Below are positions 61,743 to 64,000 of a stretch of DNA of 64,000 bases, piece after piece. The notes beneath the pieces are model-generated. The model was not told the origin of the DNA. It saw only the letters and a program-made list of their open reading frames with translations, and made no database searches. The position numbers and the translations under genes were made by a program. How positions within the stretch are numbered: the stretch's first letter is position 1; every line of letters begins with the position of its first letter. Origin of the DNA: Chamaecrista fasciculata (lineage: Eukaryota; Streptophyta; Magnoliopsida; Fabales; Fabaceae); assembly GCA_003254925.1 (NCBI GenBank), contig QANZ01052132.1:76862-140861 (forward strand), written 5' to 3'.

Positions 61743-63386
61743 ATGCCATCCTCATCCTCATCCTCCTCCTCCAATATTAAACCTCAAGCTGAAACCACAC
61801 ATACCAAAACACAAGAACAAGATAAAAAAGATCCTTCATCAATGGAATCCTCCGTAGTATGTGAGCTAGAAGGAACCCTTCTAAAGGACCCAGACCCATT
61901 CTCCTACTTCATGCTCGTAGCCTTCGAAGCCTCTGGCTTGATCCGCTTCGCTTTGCTGCTTCTGACGTGGCCGTTAATCGCGCTGGTGAGGTCCATAGGC
62001 GGGGGTTCGTTGGCGATGAAGCTGATGACGTTTGTGGCGGTGGCGGGGGTATCGGAAGCCGAGGTGGAGGCGGTGGCGCGTGCGGTGCTACCAAAGTTCA
62101 TGATGGATGACGTGGACATGGAGACGTGGAGGGTGTTTAGCACGTGCGGGAAGAAGAGGGTGGTGGTCACAAGGATGCCTAGGCTCATAGTGGAGAGGTT
62201 CGCTAAGGAGCATTTAAGAGCCGATGAGGTTGTGGGGACCGAGCTTTGGGTCATGCCTTTCGGGCTAGCCACTGGGTTAGTTCGAGCTGATGGGTTGGGT
62301 GAGATGGTGGCTAAGGTTTTTCAGAACCAGGAGGCACCGTGTTTAGGGATTGGGAGACCCGGGGGTGATGGGGACTCGTTCTTAAGGATATGTAAGGTGA
62401 GTTAACTAAATATTCATTTTACTTGTTCAATCTCTCCTTTAATTATAACTAGCGTTTTTCATTTACACATGTTTGATACATGCATGCAGGAACAAATCCA
62501 TCCACCTTTGATGAAAAACACAAATGATTATGAGATCCTCCGTCCACTTCCGGTGATCTTCCACGACGGGCGGCTGGTGAAGCGACCGACTCCGTCCACC
62601 GCCCTCCTAATCCTCCTCTGGATGCCTCTCGGCATCTTTCTCGCCGTCATCCGCATCATCCTCGGCTTACTCCTACCCTTCTGGTTCTGGGAAATACCAT
62701 ACACCTCCACCATCTTCGGCGGCAAAGTCATCGTCAAAGGCACTCCGCCTCCACCATTCTCCGGCGTCCTCTTCGTATGCACTCACCGCACCCTAATGGA
62801 CCCCGTCGTCCTCTCCTACGTCCTCCAACGCAAAATCCCAGCCCTCACCTATTCCATCTCCCGCGTCTCAGAAATTCTCTCTCCAATCCCAACTGTCCGA
62901 TTAACCAGAACGCGACACGTGGACGCCGAGAGAATCAAACGCCAGCTGGCAAATGGGGATTTAGTGGTGTGTCCCGAGGGGACCACGTGCCGTGAACCAT
63001 TTCTGTTGAGATTCAGCTCGTTATTCGCGGAACTAACTGACCGGATAGTGCCGGTGGCAATGAATTACCGGGTCGGGTTTTTCCACGCGACGACGGCGAG
63101 AGGGTGGAAGGGGTTGGACCCGGTTTTCTTCTTCATGAACCCGAGGCCGGTTTACGAGGTGACGTTCTTGAGCCAGTTGCCGGTGGAAGCCACGTGTACG
63201 GCGGGGAAGAGCCCGCATGACGTGGCCAATTATGTGCAGAGGATTCTGGCGGCCACGCTGGGGTTCGAGTGTACCAACTTTACGAGGAAGGATAAGTACA
63301 GGGTTTTGGCGGGAAACGATGGCACTGTGTCGTCGTCGTCCTTGGTACAAAGGATCGTTAGGAGCTTCAAGCCCTTCTTACACTAA
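61743..63386 (+). CDS. Glycerol-3-phosphate sn-2-acyltransferase, GPAT5/GPAT7 type (2 exons, 516 aa)
   Basis: Exons 61743-62396 and 62490-63386, GT-AG intron of 93 bp. Land-plant GPATs of this type transfer acyl groups from acyl-CoA to glycerol-3-phosphate at the endoplasmic reticulum; GPAT5/7 serve suberin formation in roots, seed coats and wounds. An N-terminal HAD-like half has [10 protein letters not shown] (41-45 ELEGT), so the phosphatase motif DxDx(T/V) of GPAT4/6/8 is not present, as is usual in the GPAT5 group. Acyltransferase block I HRTLMD is at 317-322 and PEGTTC at about 380-385, with IVPVAMN after it. Hydrophobic segments lie near 50-75 and 257-285. The first 33 residues (Ser run, Thr/Gln/Lys rich) are extra compared with GPAT5; the Met at 61842 may be the real start. 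Confidence 0.93.
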
Positions 63387-63683
63387 TTAATAAGACTGGT
63401 AAATATATAAATAACGGAATAAGATTTGATTGCTTCGTGTGTATTTGTATATGGATCTGGAAATTAAACCTATGTTTAGTTTGTTATATTAGTTTAAATT
63501 TGTAATTCATTAAATTTGAGATTGTTTTTGGTTTTGCAGCGAATAATCACCCTTATTAGGTACATAGAGCAGCTTGCATACAAGTGTTAAATCGGTACTC
63601 TAATTAACAAAGTTTTTAGTTTCAATTATATTGTGTTGGAGACATTTTCTTTAGATGATGATTGATGCGTAAAATTTTAAAGG
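63387..63683. other. 3' region of the acyltransferase
   Basis: AT-rich; probable 3' UTR in the first 150-200 bases. No further gene. Confidence 0.4.
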
Positions 63684-63835
63684 CCAAAGTCCTATTTTGG
63701 TCCCCCAGTTATGTTTCTTGTTCCAAATAGGTCCCCCAGTTTTTTTTTGTTCCATATTGGTCCCCCAGTTATGCAAAACTTAAAAAAGTTGGTCCCTCTA
63801 ACGTTTTCCACCCATTTTTCCGTTAACAAAAGAGG
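63684..63835. repeat. One end of another 'ggtccc' hairpin element
   Basis: aaagtcctattttggtcccc is followed by tandem ggtcccccagtt phrases, as in the left arms of the other MITEs. The opposite arm lies outside the window or was lost. Confidence 0.5.
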
Positions 63836-63960
63836 AAAAATAAATTTTCATCCCCAAAAGTTTTATTTTCTTATATTAAGGTGCTTTTCTTTTTATAATA
63901 GGATCAAAACATAAGAAAATGAAGTAAATTAAGATTATAAGTGAATTTACCCAAAAACAC

Positions 63961-63964
<4 letters not shown>

Positions 63965-64000
<36 letters not shown>
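63965..64000. repeat. (TC)n microsatellite at the window edge
   Basis: Uninterrupted CT/TC dinucleotides to the last base; total length unknown. Confidence 0.95.

Noticed and set aside
61904..63350. Antisense and shifted frames across the acyltransferase
   Set aside because: Shadows in a GC-rich gene; the sense frame has all family motifs.

Overview
This is a 64-kb window of nuclear DNA from a flowering plant. The introns are GT-AG, the intergenic DNA is AT-rich, and there are remnants of copia, LINE, SINE, hAT and MULE elements plus plant-specific genes. The Rubisco activase, the Au-type SINE and the many hairpin elements with 'ggtccc' ends fit a legume (Fabaceae); that is inference. The assembly has a gap at 10559-10863 and a suspect join (poly-T then N) at 22068-22106.

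Layout: 1-1330 looks like non-coding LTR-retrotransposon debris. At 1882-3379 lies a foldback Mutator-like element with arms of about 480 bp and a 9-bp target duplication. From 5.3 to 21.7 kb is a cluster of PEPR-like LRR-XI receptor kinases on the minus strand. Two are complete (5332-8285 and 18782-21722) and one is a kinase relic (15674-16408) that sits in frame behind exons of an RRM RNA-binding protein gene (16409-17637). Between them lie a Nudix hydrolase 20-like fragment (12505-12849) and a direct repeat of about 650-690 bp.

A truncated copia element (22107-22920) precedes the Rubisco activase gene (25193-29170, plus strand, six exons). That gene has a 94-bp tandem duplication covering one splice acceptor, and nested MULE-type elements in intron 4. 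From 29.2 to 37.9 kb is accessory DNA: a 46-bp minisatellite, a probable copia LTR, two hAT MITEs, more MULE-type MITEs, a 75-codon RADIALIS-like MYB gene, a SINE with a 19-bp target duplication and a solo LTR with a perfect 5-bp target duplication.

A nine-exon Pumilio gene fills 37938-45594 (minus). Its first intron carries a plastid rpoB fragment and a SINE, and a heavily decayed copy of its first exon lies at about 49060-49500. From 46 to 61 kb there are only MITEs, SINEs, a deleted LINE and AT-rich DNA. The last gene is a two-exon GPAT5/7-type glycerol-3-phosphate acyltransferase (61743-63386, plus).

The genes do not form one pathway. They cover danger-peptide perception, photosynthetic carbon fixation, post-transcriptional regulation, a small MYB regulator and suberin-type lipid synthesis. 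Much of the interest lies in how mobile elements and duplications have altered introns and made gene relics. Exon coordinates come from reading splice sites by eye and joining reading frames; no transcript data were available.
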